Source: Deltaproteobacteria bacterium (lineage in GTDB: Bacteria > Desulfobacterota > Desulfobacteria > Desulfobacterales > B30-G6). Taken from it: DNA of 42,319 bases. The position numbers were made by a program, and so were the translations under genes. Under the pieces are notes generated by a model. That model was given only the letters and a program-made list of their open reading frames with translations, was not told where the DNA came from and did no database searches. The DNA lies in assembly GCA_024639645.1 (NCBI GenBank), contig JAHEIB010000005.1:1-42319 (forward strand), written 5' to 3'. Positions 1 through 8,326 of the stretch are shown here, one piece after another. The stretch's first letter is position 1. Each line of letters begins with the position of its first letter.

Positions 1-1976
1 TAACTTTCGCTGAATGAGGATGTTTCATAGTGCTCATCCAGAAGGTTGTTGACGCCGATAAAAACCTTGAAACCATTTTTGTTGTAGGTCGCTTTGGTGT
101 CAAACACCTGGTATGCATCCAGTTTCTCATAGCGGTCGTTGTCCACATCGTTGCCATCATATCTCGAACCGACGTATGTGCCGGTTGCAGAAAGGGTCAA
201 ACCATGCACGGCTTCCCACTCGACGCCTAAAGAACCCTTGTGACGGGGCACCAGGGGCACGTTTGCATCGTCCCCTTCAAATTTGGCTTCGGTATAACTG
301 TAGTTGCCCCAAACAAACAAAGATGCTTTGGGGTACCATTTTAGATCGGTTTCAATACCGTTTCGAACCGTGTTTCGGTCATAATTACGGTTGATTTCAC
401 TGAAGTATATTTCATCCTCGATGGTAATCCTGAACAGGGTGACGGTGGCCTCCATGCTGTCATTGAATTGCATGCGTCCACCGCCTTCCAGCTGGGTTCC
501 TTCCTGGGGCTTCAGGCCGGGCTCGGCCTCGGCAAGCTCATCAACGTTGGGAACCCTGAAGTGGGTGGCATAATTCGCATACATCATCAGTGCAGACGAT
601 AAGCGGTATGTTAAACCCACATCGTAGGCTGTGTTCCGCCAGTCTGGGCGATCGGTGTCTCCATTGACCCAGCGCTGAACCGTCCCGAACGAAACCCGTT
701 CATCGGTGCGGAATTTGCCATCGACCCGATTCACCCGGTAGCCCCATTGCACGTTTGCCTTTTCGGAAATTGACCAGTGGTTGTTGGTAAAAAAGCCCAG
801 CGAAGTCATCTGGCTGTTCTGTCTTGGACCTCCGGGATTCTCCTCCCGTACATAATCGGTGAAAGCGTAGTCCAAACCGAACTGAAAGGTATGCGCCCGT
901 TCAAAAAGAGAATAGTTTTTGTCATAGACCAGGGTCATGCTCTCGGTTTTTTCCTCAATCTCGTCTGTCTGGTCGGATTTCGATAGCAGAGGGGTGTAAC
1001 CCACGATATAGTCATTGTCCCGCCAGCGGTACCCTCCATGAAGCCTCAGGCTTCCCCAATGATCTGTTTCCATATCGAATCCACCGGAAACACGTTTATC
1101 AATGGTTGAGCCCTCATCTTTTGGAAAATTCGTTTTGGTTCGGTCCTTTCTTGAATCGACATCCTCCTCTCCCACGGGCCCCGGCAGCCCATATTCATCT
1201 TTGTGGTAGGCTCCGGAAAGGTTCAAGGTGATCACGTCCGTGAGGAAATAGTCAAAAACACCGGCCACATCCTTTTTGATGTATTCACCATTGTCCCGGT
1301 AACCCTCGGTATCATAATACCCGGCAGTGAGATGAAAGCCTAGGTCGTGAACACTGCCGCTCAAGCCAGAGCGTGCATCTTTGGTATCATAACTGCCATA
1401 CGCGCCATAAAGTCGTGTCTCTGCATGAGGGGTGCCTTTTCGGGTAACGATGTTGATCACACCGCCCACCGCACCGCTGCCGTATATAACCGATCCGGCT
1501 CCCCGAACAATTTCGATACGCTCGATCATCTCCAGGGGAATCGTTGAAAAATCGACACCGGACATATCCGGTGAATTCATGCGTATGCCGTCCACCATGA
1601 CAATGACATCGCTGGCCGCAGTTGCCCCCATACCGCGCATGTCGATAACCGCCTGTTTGTCATTACCGAAAAGACTGCGCATATTGATACCGGCCTCACG
1701 ATTCAACAGATCCACAATATTCTTGCTGGGGGCCTGTTCGATGTCCTCCCGTGTAACCACGGTTATATTTCTGGGAACGGTATAGAGGGGCTCTTCCATG
1801 GCACTGGCGGTCACCACGATTTCATCCAGCTCGAAACGCGACGGGGTTTCACCTGTTTCAGACACGGTACCCTCTTCTTGCGTCTCTTGTGCGTTTAGCA
1901 CCGGAACCCATGCAAGGAGAAACAGGCATATGCAGAGCATGCCAAGAAAGCTTTTTATTTTTCGATGTCGTATCAT
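1..1976 (-). CDS. btuB: TonB-dependent outer-membrane receptor, BtuB-like (3' end beyond window)
   Basis: Reading the minus strand from an ATG at 1976 gives about 658 residues with no stop before the window edge. Residues 1-29 are a signal peptide (hydrophobic core LCICLFLLAW). A TonB-box-like DEIVVTA lies at about 51-57. A plug domain follows to about 180, with VVTREDIE, DMRGMG, VMVDGIRMN and RGAGSVIYGSGAVGGVINI. The rest is a 22-strand-type barrel rich in aromatic and charged residues, ending near GVNNLLDEHYE, so only roughly 20-30 residues are missing. It would import a ligand across the outer membrane using TonB energy. The B12 call rests on context: it is the second gene behind a cobalamin riboswitch and lies beside btuFCD. 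A different corrinoid or siderophore ligand cannot be excluded. No clear Shine-Dalgarno sequence precedes the start, but the signal peptide supports it. Confidence 0.9.
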   Translation of the reverse strand, partial: MIRHRKIKSFLGMLCICLFLLAWVPVLNAQETQEEGTVSETGETPSRFELDEIVVTASAMEEPLYTVPRNITVVTREDIEQAPSKNIVDLLNREAGINMRSLFGNDKQAVIDMRGMGATAASDVIVMVDGIRMNSPDMSGVDFSTIPLEMIERIEIVRGAGSVIYGSGAVGGVINIVTRKGTPHAETRLYGAYGSYDTKDARSGLSGSVHDLGFHLTAGYYDTEGYRDNGEYIKKDVAGVFDYFLTDVITLNLSGAYHKDEYGLPGPVGEEDVDSRKDRTKTNFPKDEGSTIDKRVSGGFDMETDHWGSLRLHGGYRWRDNDYIVGYTPLLSKSDQTDEIEEKTESMTLVYDKNYSLFERAHTFQFGLDYAFTDYVREENPGGPRQNSQMTSLGFFTNNHWSISEKANVQWGYRVNRVDGKFRTDERVSFGTVQRWVNGDTDRPDWRNTAYDVGLTYRLSSALMMYANYATHFRVPNVDELAEAEPGLKPQEGTQLEGGGRMQFNDSMEATVTLFRITIEDEIYFSEINRNYDRNTVRNGIETDLKWYPKASLFVWGNYSYTEAKFEGDDANVPLVPRHKGSLGVEWEAVHGLTLSATGTYVGSRYDGNDVDNDRYEKLDAYQVFDTKATYNKNGFKVFIGVNNLLDEHYETSSFSES

Positions 1977-2269
1977 GGTTGTTGTTGCAAATAGCCGTAA
2001 GCTTTAAGGTATAAGGTGTAACTCAACTTTCGGAATTCAGGAAACGCGAATTGAATAATCCCCTGGCGCTTTGCGAACTCGCCGCAAGGGCTCCTAACAT
2101 CAGCGCCGGCCATATGGTTAAACAGACCTAGCTGCTAAATAACCGTTATTTTCAACTTGGATTGTTCATTGTTATGCGCTTATGTAAGCTGCCCTAATTG
2201 GCTCAAACAGCGCAAATCGCCATTGGATCATCCATTTCGCTCTATCTGATAAAACTTTAAAGTTGAGGT
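1977..2269. other. Intergenic stretch without a recognisable gene
   Basis: Roughly 290 bases lie between the heptamer repeat behind the DUF4465 gene and the TonB receptor start. I see no convincing ORF. A short relic of the heptamer repeat (TAAGCTTTAAGG) is at about 1998-2010. A long untranslated spacer between two genes presumed to share one riboswitch leaves open whether the receptor also has its own promoter. Confidence 0.5.
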
Positions 2270-2315
2270 GTAAGCTGTGAGCAGCTTACCGCTTATGGCT
2301 TGCAGCTTATAGCCT
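2270..2315. repeat. Heptanucleotide repeat, copy 1
   Basis: From about 2283 the plus strand reads AGCTTAC, CGCTTAT, GGCTTGC, AGCTTAT, AGCCTAT in a strict 7-base period, preceded by an inverted TAAGCTG unit. It sits at the 3' end of the DUF4465 gene, and that gene's TAA stop is formed by the repeat. Confidence 0.8.
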
Positions 2316-3098
2316 ATCACTACCCAACGAGCGTATAAAGCAAGTGCTGTCATTACCGCCATTACCACCATTGTCATCATCATCTTCGATAGCGATGCTG
2401 TCGATGGCAAAATAGGTGGGTGTGTTGATGCCAAAATCACCGGTATCCGATGAAGATACAGAAAACGCGAGTGTCTTGATCTTACCGAGGCTGCTAAGGT
2501 CTACGGCAGTCCAAGCGTCTATGATGTAATCCTGGGAATTGTCGCCAAAACGAAAGTCGGCCAAGTATAACGTGACATCACCCGTATTCATACCATCCGC
2601 ATCCTTTCCGGTAATCGTCAATAGATACCAGTCCGGGTCGTTTCCGGTGTCACCGCCAAATTTTTTAGCAGGCCCTTCCCCATCCTGCATAGCCAGAAAA
2701 GCATAGGTGGTATTTGTGATATGAGCCTCGGCAAGATTGATTTCATCGGCAAACGTTATGGTTGGAATAGTGCCGTTGAAGCCCTCCGCGTAACAAACGC
2801 CGTAATTGCTGGAACCATCAGCTCCCACACCGGTGATGACACTGTATTGGTTGGTAAATCCTGCTGTTGTCACATCGGTGGTGTTGGAATAGGCAAACCC
2901 TTCCCAGTAAGGCCCGAAGGTGTCGTCGTAAAAATTGTTAAACGTGACACCCGCGGTCGTGAACCCACCCGCATCATCCGAGCCATTGTAAAAAGTTTCC
3001 GGATCGAGCGTTAAATCATCAAATGTTACGATTTCAGCACCTGCAGAAGGGACCCCAATAATCAGCACCCCCATAAGAACCCACATCATCTTTTTCAT
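2307..3098 (-). CDS. Secreted DUF4465-family protein under cobalamin riboswitch control
   Basis: 263 residues. The signal peptide is residues 1-21 (MKKMMWVLMGVLIIG, cleavage after PSAGA). The body resembles DUF4465 proteins: an ITFDDL-like opening (IVTFDDLTL), a GVTFNNFYDD segment, NTTYAFLAMQDG, then LYLADFRFGD and DAWTAVDLSSLGKIKTLAF near the C-terminus. A DDDDNGGNGGND linker then leads to a short CFIRSLGSDRL tail. The start is fixed by the signal peptide and GGGGAAG a few bases upstream. As I recall, DUF4465 relatives in Bacteroidetes B12 loci bind cobalamin at the cell surface. With the riboswitch upstream and a TonB receptor downstream, a corrinoid-binding partner of that receptor is the natural inference, not proven. 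There is no lipobox, so it is periplasmic or surface-exposed rather than a lipoprotein. Confidence 0.8.
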   Translation of the reverse strand: MKKMMWVLMGVLIIGVPSAGAEIVTFDDLTLDPETFYNGSDDAGGFTTAGVTFNNFYDDTFGPYWEGFAYSNTTDVTTAGFTNQYSVITGVGADGSSNYGVCYAEGFNGTIPTITFADEINLAEAHITNTTYAFLAMQDGEGPAKKFGGDTGNDPDWYLLTITGKDADGMNTGDVTLYLADFRFGDNSQDYIIDAWTAVDLSSLGKIKTLAFSVSSSDTGDFGINTPTYFAIDSIAIEDDDDNGGNGGNDSTCFIRSLGSDRL

Positions 3099-3177
3099 GT
3101 CACTTCCCCGTTTCTAATTTCAAATTCATTGCAAGAATGATGTTCCAGACAGAACATCGACATCACACGGGTCCGGC

Positions 3178-3211
3178 ACAAAAAAACCCGGACCGATTGC
3201 ATCGATCCGGG
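3178..3211 (-). terminator. Rho-independent terminator of the cobalamin riboswitch
   Basis: On the minus strand CCCGGATCGATGCAATCGG then TCCGGG forms a strong hairpin (3187-3211), followed directly by a run of seven T. It lies after the aptamer and about 80 bases before the DUF4465 start, the arrangement expected for ligand-dependent premature termination. Confidence 0.85.
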
Positions 3212-3271
3212 ATTCCCCTTTTTTATCCACTGATCTGTCAATGGGTCCCTGGCCACGGGGACACCACTTGA

Positions 3272-3474
3272 GATTCAGGCAGGTCTTCTGACTCCCCCAC
3301 CCATTCAGCGGCCTTCCCATTCTTCTTGACAGAACAGTGGCTCGCAGAGACTGAAAGGGTTCCCTGTGATCAGGGAGGGGTTACAGCGGCGGGTCCGTCT
3401 CCGATTTTAACGGAGTTCCCTATTAAGCAATTAAAAATATCAGAGACATTTTTAATTTGAGCAGCACCTGAACC
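3272..3474 (-). promoter_or_regulatory. Cobalamin (B12) riboswitch
   Basis: Reading the minus strand, the hallmark segments occur in order: GGTTCAGGTGCTGC at the 5' end, GGGAACTCCGTTAAAATCGG, GACGGACCCGCCGCTGTAAC, the GAGCCACTG box, GGGAAGG, and GTCAGAAGACCTGCCTGAAT at the 3' end. P1 can form between GGTTCAGG (3467-3474) and CCTGAATC (3272-3279). These match the conserved core of AdoCbl-type cobalamin riboswitches. A terminator hairpin follows downstream, so high corrinoid should switch off the DUF4465 and TonB receptor genes. Confidence 0.95.
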
Positions 3475-3585
3475 TTAAGAAGCTGATAATGAATACGGGA
3501 AGCTTCGTCAAGCTATTTTATTTTTTTCGACTCATTTAGCCATTAAAAGCACACCAGGTGTGTCTGGAAATCTTGCACCGCGATA

Positions 3586-4383
3586 TCATTTGGGTACGAA
3601 TTTCCCCGGCACAAGGGTCACCCTGGGAACATCCCCCAGGGGGTTCTTGTCCACCAGAAGCGTACATCCATAGGATCTCTCCAGATTCTGATAGGTCAGA
3701 ACCTCCTGGGGCGGGCCAATTTTTGCAACACGGCCTTTATCGAGCAGCAGCAAGCGGTTGCCATACATGGCGGCCAGGTTTACATCATGCGATACCATGA
3801 CAATGGTAATCTGCTTTTCCGACTTTAATTTTTCCATCAAATCCATGATGCGGATCTGGTGAGAGAGATCGAGGGCTGCCGTTGGCTCGTCCAGGAGAAG
3901 TACGCTTGGTTCCTGACAGATGGCTCTGGCGATAAAAACCCGCTGGCACTCACCACCGCTCAACTGGTTCATCTTTCGATCGGCCAGATGGGCCAGACCC
4001 GTAAAAGTGATGGCCTGCTGCGTCTTTTCCATATCCTCTTTATTTTCCAGACCCAGCATCCCCTGGTAGGGTGATCGCCCCATCAGTACAACCTCTTTTA
4101 CGGTAAATGGAAAATCAATGGGAACCGACTGGGGTACAAAAGCGATTTGTCTTGCTAAATTCTTACGACGGTAGGAATGAACCGGGCGTTCAAGAATCTT
4201 CACCATACCCTTATCCGGTTGTGAAATGCCTGCAATCAGTTTCATCAGGGTGGATTTTCCGGAGCCGTTAGGGCCGATAACAATAAAAAAATCACCTGGG
4301 GTCACCGAAAAGGTAATATCCTGCAACACCGGTGCTCTGGCGTAGGAATACTGGATGTTTTCCAGGGTGATGGCGTGTTTCAT
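3586..4383 (-). CDS. btuD: B12/iron-chelate ABC importer, ATP-binding subunit
   Basis: 265 residues, the usual size for BtuD/FecE-type ATPases. Visible motifs are Walker A GPNGSGKST near residue 38, a Q-loop in FVPQSVPIDFPFTV, the signature LSGGECQR, Walker B VLLLDEPTAALD and a switch histidine in VSHDVNL. It powers uptake through BtuC from the BtuF-bound substrate at the inner membrane. Its ATG overlaps the btuC stop by four bases, so it is the last gene of btuF-btuC-btuD. Siderophore importers share this fold. The cobalamin assignment comes from the adjoining riboswitch, TonB receptor and corrinoid adenosyltransferase. Confidence 0.88.
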   Translation of the reverse strand: MKHAITLENIQYSYARAPVLQDITFSVTPGDFFIVIGPNGSGKSTLMKLIAGISQPDKGMVKILERPVHSYRRKNLARQIAFVPQSVPIDFPFTVKEVVLMGRSPYQGMLGLENKEDMEKTQQAITFTGLAHLADRKMNQLSGGECQRVFIARAICQEPSVLLLDEPTAALDLSHQIRIMDLMEKLKSEKQITIVMVSHDVNLAAMYGNRLLLLDKGRVAKIGPPQEVLTYQNLERSYGCTLLVDKNPLGDVPRVTLVPGKFVPK

Positions 4384-5390
4384 CGTCCGCTCCGTTTGAG
4401 AAGATAGATAAACAACGGTGCACCGATCAATGCAGTTATGACCCCTGCCGGCATTTCTCCGTGCTGGGGAAGGGTTCTTGCAAGCAAATCACAGACAACC
4501 ATGTAGGCGCCCCCTCCCATAACACAGGCAGGCAACAAAATCCGGTGATCAGATCCCAGTATCAAGCGGAAGAGATGGGGAATGACAAGCCCGACAAAAC
4601 CGATGAGTCCGCACTGACTGACGCAGGCGCTCACCATCAACGATGTGGTTATCAGCAGAATGACAGTGGCACGCTTGATATTCACCCCCATGCTCAAGGC
4701 CATCTCCTTTCCCATCAGCATGAGATTCATGGTGTTTGAAAACCAGAATATAATGACAAAACAGGGGATCAACGCCATGGCAAGAATTCCGGTATGCTGC
4801 ATATTCCCCAGTGAAAGATCCCCCATTAACCAGAAAATGATATTGTGAAGACGCGCGTCATGTGTCATGGAGACCAGAAACATGATCACGGCCGAACAAA
4901 AAGCGTTTACCATTACGCCGGACAGAAGCAGGGCATTTTTTTGAAGAATCGATTGCCCCGCGGAAATACCGATAATCAGCAGCAGCGTGGTAAGACTGCC
5001 GGCAAATGATGTCAGGGTGATTCCTGGAAATTGTGAAAGACCCAACAATATGCCTAAAATGGCGCCAATAGCAGACCCCCCGGATATGCCTAGAATGTAG
5101 GGTTCCGCCAAAGGGTTTCTCAAAAGAGCCTGAAAGACCAGCCCTCCAAGTGAGAGTGCCGCCCCCACCAAAGCAGCCAGCAATACCCTGGGCAAACGAA
5201 GTTTCCATATGATGGTGAAGAGCATGGGATCTGCCTGATCTTGATCCCGTACAATGTGCCACAGGGATGTGACCCCACTCCCGGAAGACCCGATGGAAAC
5301 ACCCAATAGCATCACCAACACCAGAACCATCAGCAGCAGTAAAGAAACCTTTGATAGGCGGTTTACAATATTGGAATGTTCTCTGGTCAT
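4380..5390 (-). CDS. btuC: B12/iron-chelate ABC importer, FecCD/BtuC permease
   Basis: 336 residues with about ten membrane segments, matching the BtuC/FecCD family. Family landmarks are LRLPRVLLAALVGAALSLGG near residue 65, NPLAEPYILGISGGSAIGA near 92-110, the coupling-helix region MNLMLMGKEMALSMGVN, and GLIGFVGLVIPHLFRLILG in the last third. It forms the homodimeric transmembrane channel that takes substrate from BtuF. It overlaps btuF upstream and btuD downstream by four bases each, which implies translational coupling. Confidence 0.9.
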   Translation of the reverse strand: MTREHSNIVNRLSKVSLLLLMVLVLVMLLGVSIGSSGSGVTSLWHIVRDQDQADPMLFTIIWKLRLPRVLLAALVGAALSLGGLVFQALLRNPLAEPYILGISGGSAIGAILGILLGLSQFPGITLTSFAGSLTTLLLIIGISAGQSILQKNALLLSGVMVNAFCSAVIMFLVSMTHDARLHNIIFWLMGDLSLGNMQHTGILAMALIPCFVIIFWFSNTMNLMLMGKEMALSMGVNIKRATVILLITTSLMVSACVSQCGLIGFVGLVIPHLFRLILGSDHRILLPACVMGGGAYMVVCDLLARTLPQHGEMPAGVITALIGAPLFIYLLKRSGR

Positions 5391-6313
5391 GATCCTTCCT
5401 CAAACATTTCCGGGTGGACCAGTCGCACCATAATTTCTAGCGCATCCACAAGCCTGGGTGAAGGCCGATCAAAAAGACTCGAATCCTTGAAATAAATTCG
5501 ATTGTTCTTAACAGCCGGCAGATTCGCCCATTGGTACCAATCTTGTTTAATCTTTTCGAATACGGCTTTGCGGGCCATGGAGGTGATAATAATGATATCG
5601 GGTGACATGCCCAGTACCTGCTCCTTGCTGAATCTGGGATATGGGATATTTCCCGCAGCCAGGTTCCGGGCACCGGCCCGTAAGATCAGTTCATGGATGA
5701 AGGTGTTGGTCCCTACCGAAACGATGGGCGATACGCCGATTTGAAAAAACAGACCCGGTCGTTTGACTGTTTTTGCCACAATTTTTTCCACGACCTGAAT
5801 CCGGTGCCGCATGCCCTGTACAAGCGTGTCAGCCTCTTTGTCGGCTTGTAAAAGTCCGCCGATTCTGGATAGGGTATCCATGACACTCTCAAGATCCCTT
5901 GGATCCACAGCATATACGGCAATACCTAAAGATTCCAGACGTGATATTACTGCGATGGGATTGCCATCCTTGATGGCCAGACATAAATCCGGGGCCAGAG
6001 ATACGATGCGCTCCAGGTCGAGATGGACATATGAACCGACTTTGGGAAGCGTTTCAGCCGCTGCCGGGTAATCGCTGTAGGTCGTTGCGCCCACCAGGCG
6101 ATGTGACTGCCCCAACGCAAAGACGATCTCCGTAATGTTTGGCGCCAGAGATACCACCCGTCTCGGATCCTTGGGCACAACCATGTTTCGCCCCAGCAGA
6201 TCCGTAACATGAATGCTTTGCGCAAAGACCGGCAACACAAAAAGCGCTCCCCCAATTATCAAAAAAAGAATCGATAAAAAGGGGATTCTGTCTGTTTTGG
6301 ATTTGCGGTTCAT
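5387..6313 (-). CDS. btuF: B12/iron-chelate ABC importer, periplasmic binding protein
   Basis: 308 residues. It has an N-terminal signal peptide (hydrophobic FLSILFLIIGGALFVLPVFA, residues 12-31) and no lipobox, so it is a soluble periplasmic protein. The fold is the two-lobed BtuF/FhuD type: VTDLLGRNMVVP, then RRVVSLAPNITEIVFALG, the GATTYSDYP region, then LLGMSPDIIII-like text (VLGMSPDIIII). The linker helix around 150-180 is typical of cluster A-II binding proteins. It is first of the btuFCD operon, divergent from the U32 gene across 233 AT-rich bases that must hold both promoters. CGAATAAATTCG at about 6448 is a short palindrome there that could be an operator. I see no second riboswitch. 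Confidence 0.88.
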   Translation of the reverse strand: MNRKSKTDRIPFLSILFLIIGGALFVLPVFAQSIHVTDLLGRNMVVPKDPRRVVSLAPNITEIVFALGQSHRLVGATTYSDYPAAAETLPKVGSYVHLDLERIVSLAPDLCLAIKDGNPIAVISRLESLGIAVYAVDPRDLESVMDTLSRIGGLLQADKEADTLVQGMRHRIQVVEKIVAKTVKRPGLFFQIGVSPIVSVGTNTFIHELILRAGARNLAAGNIPYPRFSKEQVLGMSPDIIIITSMARKAVFEKIKQDWYQWANLPAVKNNRIYFKDSSLFDRPSPRLVDALEIMVRLVHPEMFEEGS

Positions 6314-6546
6314 GGTCTTTTTTGTAAATTCGGGCTTTTTTATTTTTGTGATAAAATATCGTTTTCTTTTCCAGTTTCTCTGGTTTTGATGGGGTTGTCG
6401 GGTTTTTTTGGACAGGTATTAATATAAAAAATGACAATAAGCAAACGCGAATAAATTCGTTTCTCGAATTTTTATTGTGTAGCAGGCAGCAAAACAACCT
6501 TCAACTTTTTCTTGAATATTTACCGGAAGCCCCTTAAAGTTATTGC

Positions 6547-7773
6547 ATGAAACATCAGGCGAATCCAAAACCGGAGCTCCTAGCCCCTGCCGGAAATTTC
6601 GAAAAACTCGAGATCGCCGTTCATTTTGGTGCAGACGCTGTCTATCTGTCTGGAAAGGATTTCAGTCTGCGAAATTTTTCCGGGAATTTTACCATAGATG
6701 AAATGCGGGAAGCTATCGCCTTTGCCCATGCAAACAAAGTCAAGGTGTATGTGGCCTGCAACACCTTTCCACGCAATCAAGAGCAGGCAGCCATTGCTGA
6801 CTTCTTGACATCCCTGGGGAATATGGATCCAGACGCCATCATTATTTCGGACCCCGGTATCCTGGTCATGGCCAGGCAACGAATACCACAGACACCCATA
6901 CACCTCAGCACCCAAGCCAATACGACCAACTACAATGCCGCCCGTTTCTGGGAATCACAGGGTGTCACCAGGGTCAACGTGGCTAGAGAGTTAACCCTTG
7001 CCGAGATCGAAATCATCGCGCGGCAAACCACCCTCGAAGTGGAAGCCTTTATACACGGCGCCATGTGCATGGCCTATTCCGGCCGCTGTCTTTTGAGCAG
7101 TTTCATGGCCCTCCGTGATAGCAATCGTGGCATGTGCTGCCACCCCTGCCGCTTCCAATACGCTGTTGTGGAAGCCAAAAGACCGGGGCAGTATTATGAC
7201 CTATCGGAAGATAGCCGGGGGACCTATATCATGAATTCCAGAGATCTCTGTATGATCGAATATATCCCTGAAATGATTGCCGCCGGCATTTCATCTATGA
7301 AAATCGAAGGTCGCATGAAGGGCATCCACTATCTGGCCTCCGTCGTTCAGGTCTATCGCCAAGCCATCGATGCTTATGCCTTGGATGCGGAAGCCTACCA
7401 TGCCCGACCTGAGTGGATCATGGAACTCGCCAAAGTCACTCACCGGGAATACTGTACAGGGTTCTACCTGGGTGACCCAGAACAGGTGTCCCCCAATCTA
7501 GATGGCAGGGTTAGGGCTGGACTGTTATTTCTGGCTAAGGTTGTAAAAGCAAACGGGAACGGGCAGATGGTTATCGATGTTCGTAACCAGCTGTGCAGAA
7601 ACGATAAAATCGAAATTATTTCCGCCGGGAGCCCTGTCCGAACAGACACCATTTTAAAAATTGTTAATGAAGACCAGCAGGAAGTGAATGTGGTCAACCC
7701 CGGCAGTCTTGCCGAAATTACTCTTGGAGGTGATGCTTCCCCCAACGACATCATCAGAAAGGCGACACCATGA
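6547..7773 (+). CDS. U32 peptidase-family protein (TrhP/YegQ-like tRNA hydroxylation factor)
   Basis: 408 residues. The family opening is PELLAPAGNFEKLEIAVHFG with GADAVYLSG. The U32 signature lies around residues 175-193 as EAFIHGAMCMAYSGRC, followed by a second cysteine group RGMCCHPCRF. The clustered cysteines fit the Fe-S cluster proposed for U32 proteins. Then come NSRDLCMIEYIPEM and GISSMKIEGRMK, and a C-terminal beta-barrel-like domain. The length and these motifs resemble TrhP/YegQ, which makes 5-hydroxyuridine at tRNA position 34, rather than longer RlhA or shorter UbiU/UbiV. The ATGA overlap with the downstream adenosyltransferase implies co-transcription, although no functional link is obvious. 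Confidence 0.82.
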   Translation: MKHQANPKPELLAPAGNFEKLEIAVHFGADAVYLSGKDFSLRNFSGNFTIDEMREAIAFAHANKVKVYVACNTFPRNQEQAAIADFLTSLGNMDPDAIIISDPGILVMARQRIPQTPIHLSTQANTTNYNAARFWESQGVTRVNVARELTLAEIEIIARQTTLEVEAFIHGAMCMAYSGRCLLSSFMALRDSNRGMCCHPCRFQYAVVEAKRPGQYYDLSEDSRGTYIMNSRDLCMIEYIPEMIAAGISSMKIEGRMKGIHYLASVVQVYRQAIDAYALDAEAYHARPEWIMELAKVTHREYCTGFYLGDPEQVSPNLDGRVRAGLLFLAKVVKANGNGQMVIDVRNQLCRNDKIEIISAGSPVRTDTILKIVNEDQQEVNVVNPGSLAEITLGGDASPNDIIRKATP

Positions 7774-8285
7774 AAGGATATATTCAAGTCTACACCGGTG
7801 ATGGGAAAGGAAAAACAACGGCTGCCCTGGGACTATCCCTGCGAGCGGCAGGTGCCGGTAAGAAAGTCTACATTGCCCAGTTTTTAAAACAGGGAGACTA
7901 TAGCGAAATCAAAGCGCTGAAACAGTTTTCAGGTGTCATTGTCCTGGAGCAATTCGGTCTGGGACAGTTTGTCAAGGGGCAGCCAACCCAGGCAGAAATA
8001 AATGCCGCCCGGGACGGTCTTGAAAAAGCACGGCAAGTGCTATCCTCTGGTGACTACGACGTGGTTATCCTGGAAGAGGCCAACGTGGCTGTGGCGATCG
8101 GTCTTTTTCCCGTGGAAGATCTCATGGATATTATCCGGCAAAAACCCGAGCATGTAGAACTGGTAATTACAGGAAGAGGTGCCGCGCCGGAAGTGATGGA
8201 AAAAGCTGATCTTGTAACGGAAATGAAAGCCGTCAAGCATTATTATGACAAAGGGGTGCAGGCGAGAATTGGTATAGAAAAATAA
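7770..8285 (+). CDS. cobO: Corrinoid adenosyltransferase, CobO/BtuR type
   Basis: 171 residues, the normal size for CobA/CobO/BtuR enzymes that transfer the adenosyl group of ATP to Co(I) corrinoids. The P-loop GDGKGKTTAALG is at about 10-21. AQFLKQGDYSE and YDVVILEEANVAVAIGL follow, then ELVITGRGAAPEVMEKADLV and a short tail. The usual VLDEIN-type Walker B region is here ILEEAN, a conservative variant. The start overlaps the U32 stop (ATGA). It completes the neighbouring uptake genes by converting imported corrinoid to the adenosyl form, which is also the ligand type sensed by many cobalamin riboswitches. Confidence 0.88.
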   Translation: MKGYIQVYTGDGKGKTTAALGLSLRAAGAGKKVYIAQFLKQGDYSEIKALKQFSGVIVLEQFGLGQFVKGQPTQAEINAARDGLEKARQVLSSGDYDVVILEEANVAVAIGLFPVEDLMDIIRQKPEHVELVITGRGAAPEVMEKADLVTEMKAVKHYYDKGVQARIGIEK

Positions 8286-8322
8286 AGCCATAAGCTGCTT
8301 ACCGCTTACAACTTATGGCTTT
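8284..8322. terminator. Bidirectional terminator-like hairpin made of heptamer repeats (copy 2)
   Basis: AAAGCCATAAG (8284-8294) and CTTATGGCTTT (8312-8322) are perfect 11-base inverted arms. Between and within them lie TGCTTAC and CGCTTAC heptamers. It separates the convergent cobO and beta-barrel genes and overlaps the cobO stop. A function as terminator in both directions is inferred. Confidence 0.65.
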
Positions 8323-8326
8323 GTGT

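Noticed and set aside
2228-2440. 70-residue ORF overlapping the end of the DUF4465 gene
   Set aside because: It uses another frame through the GG(N)-rich linker and the heptamer repeat, and has no ribosome-binding site or coherent protein character.
3126-3320. 64-residue ORF on the minus strand
   Set aside because: It lies in the 3' part of the cobalamin riboswitch and its terminator. The sequence is explained by RNA structure.
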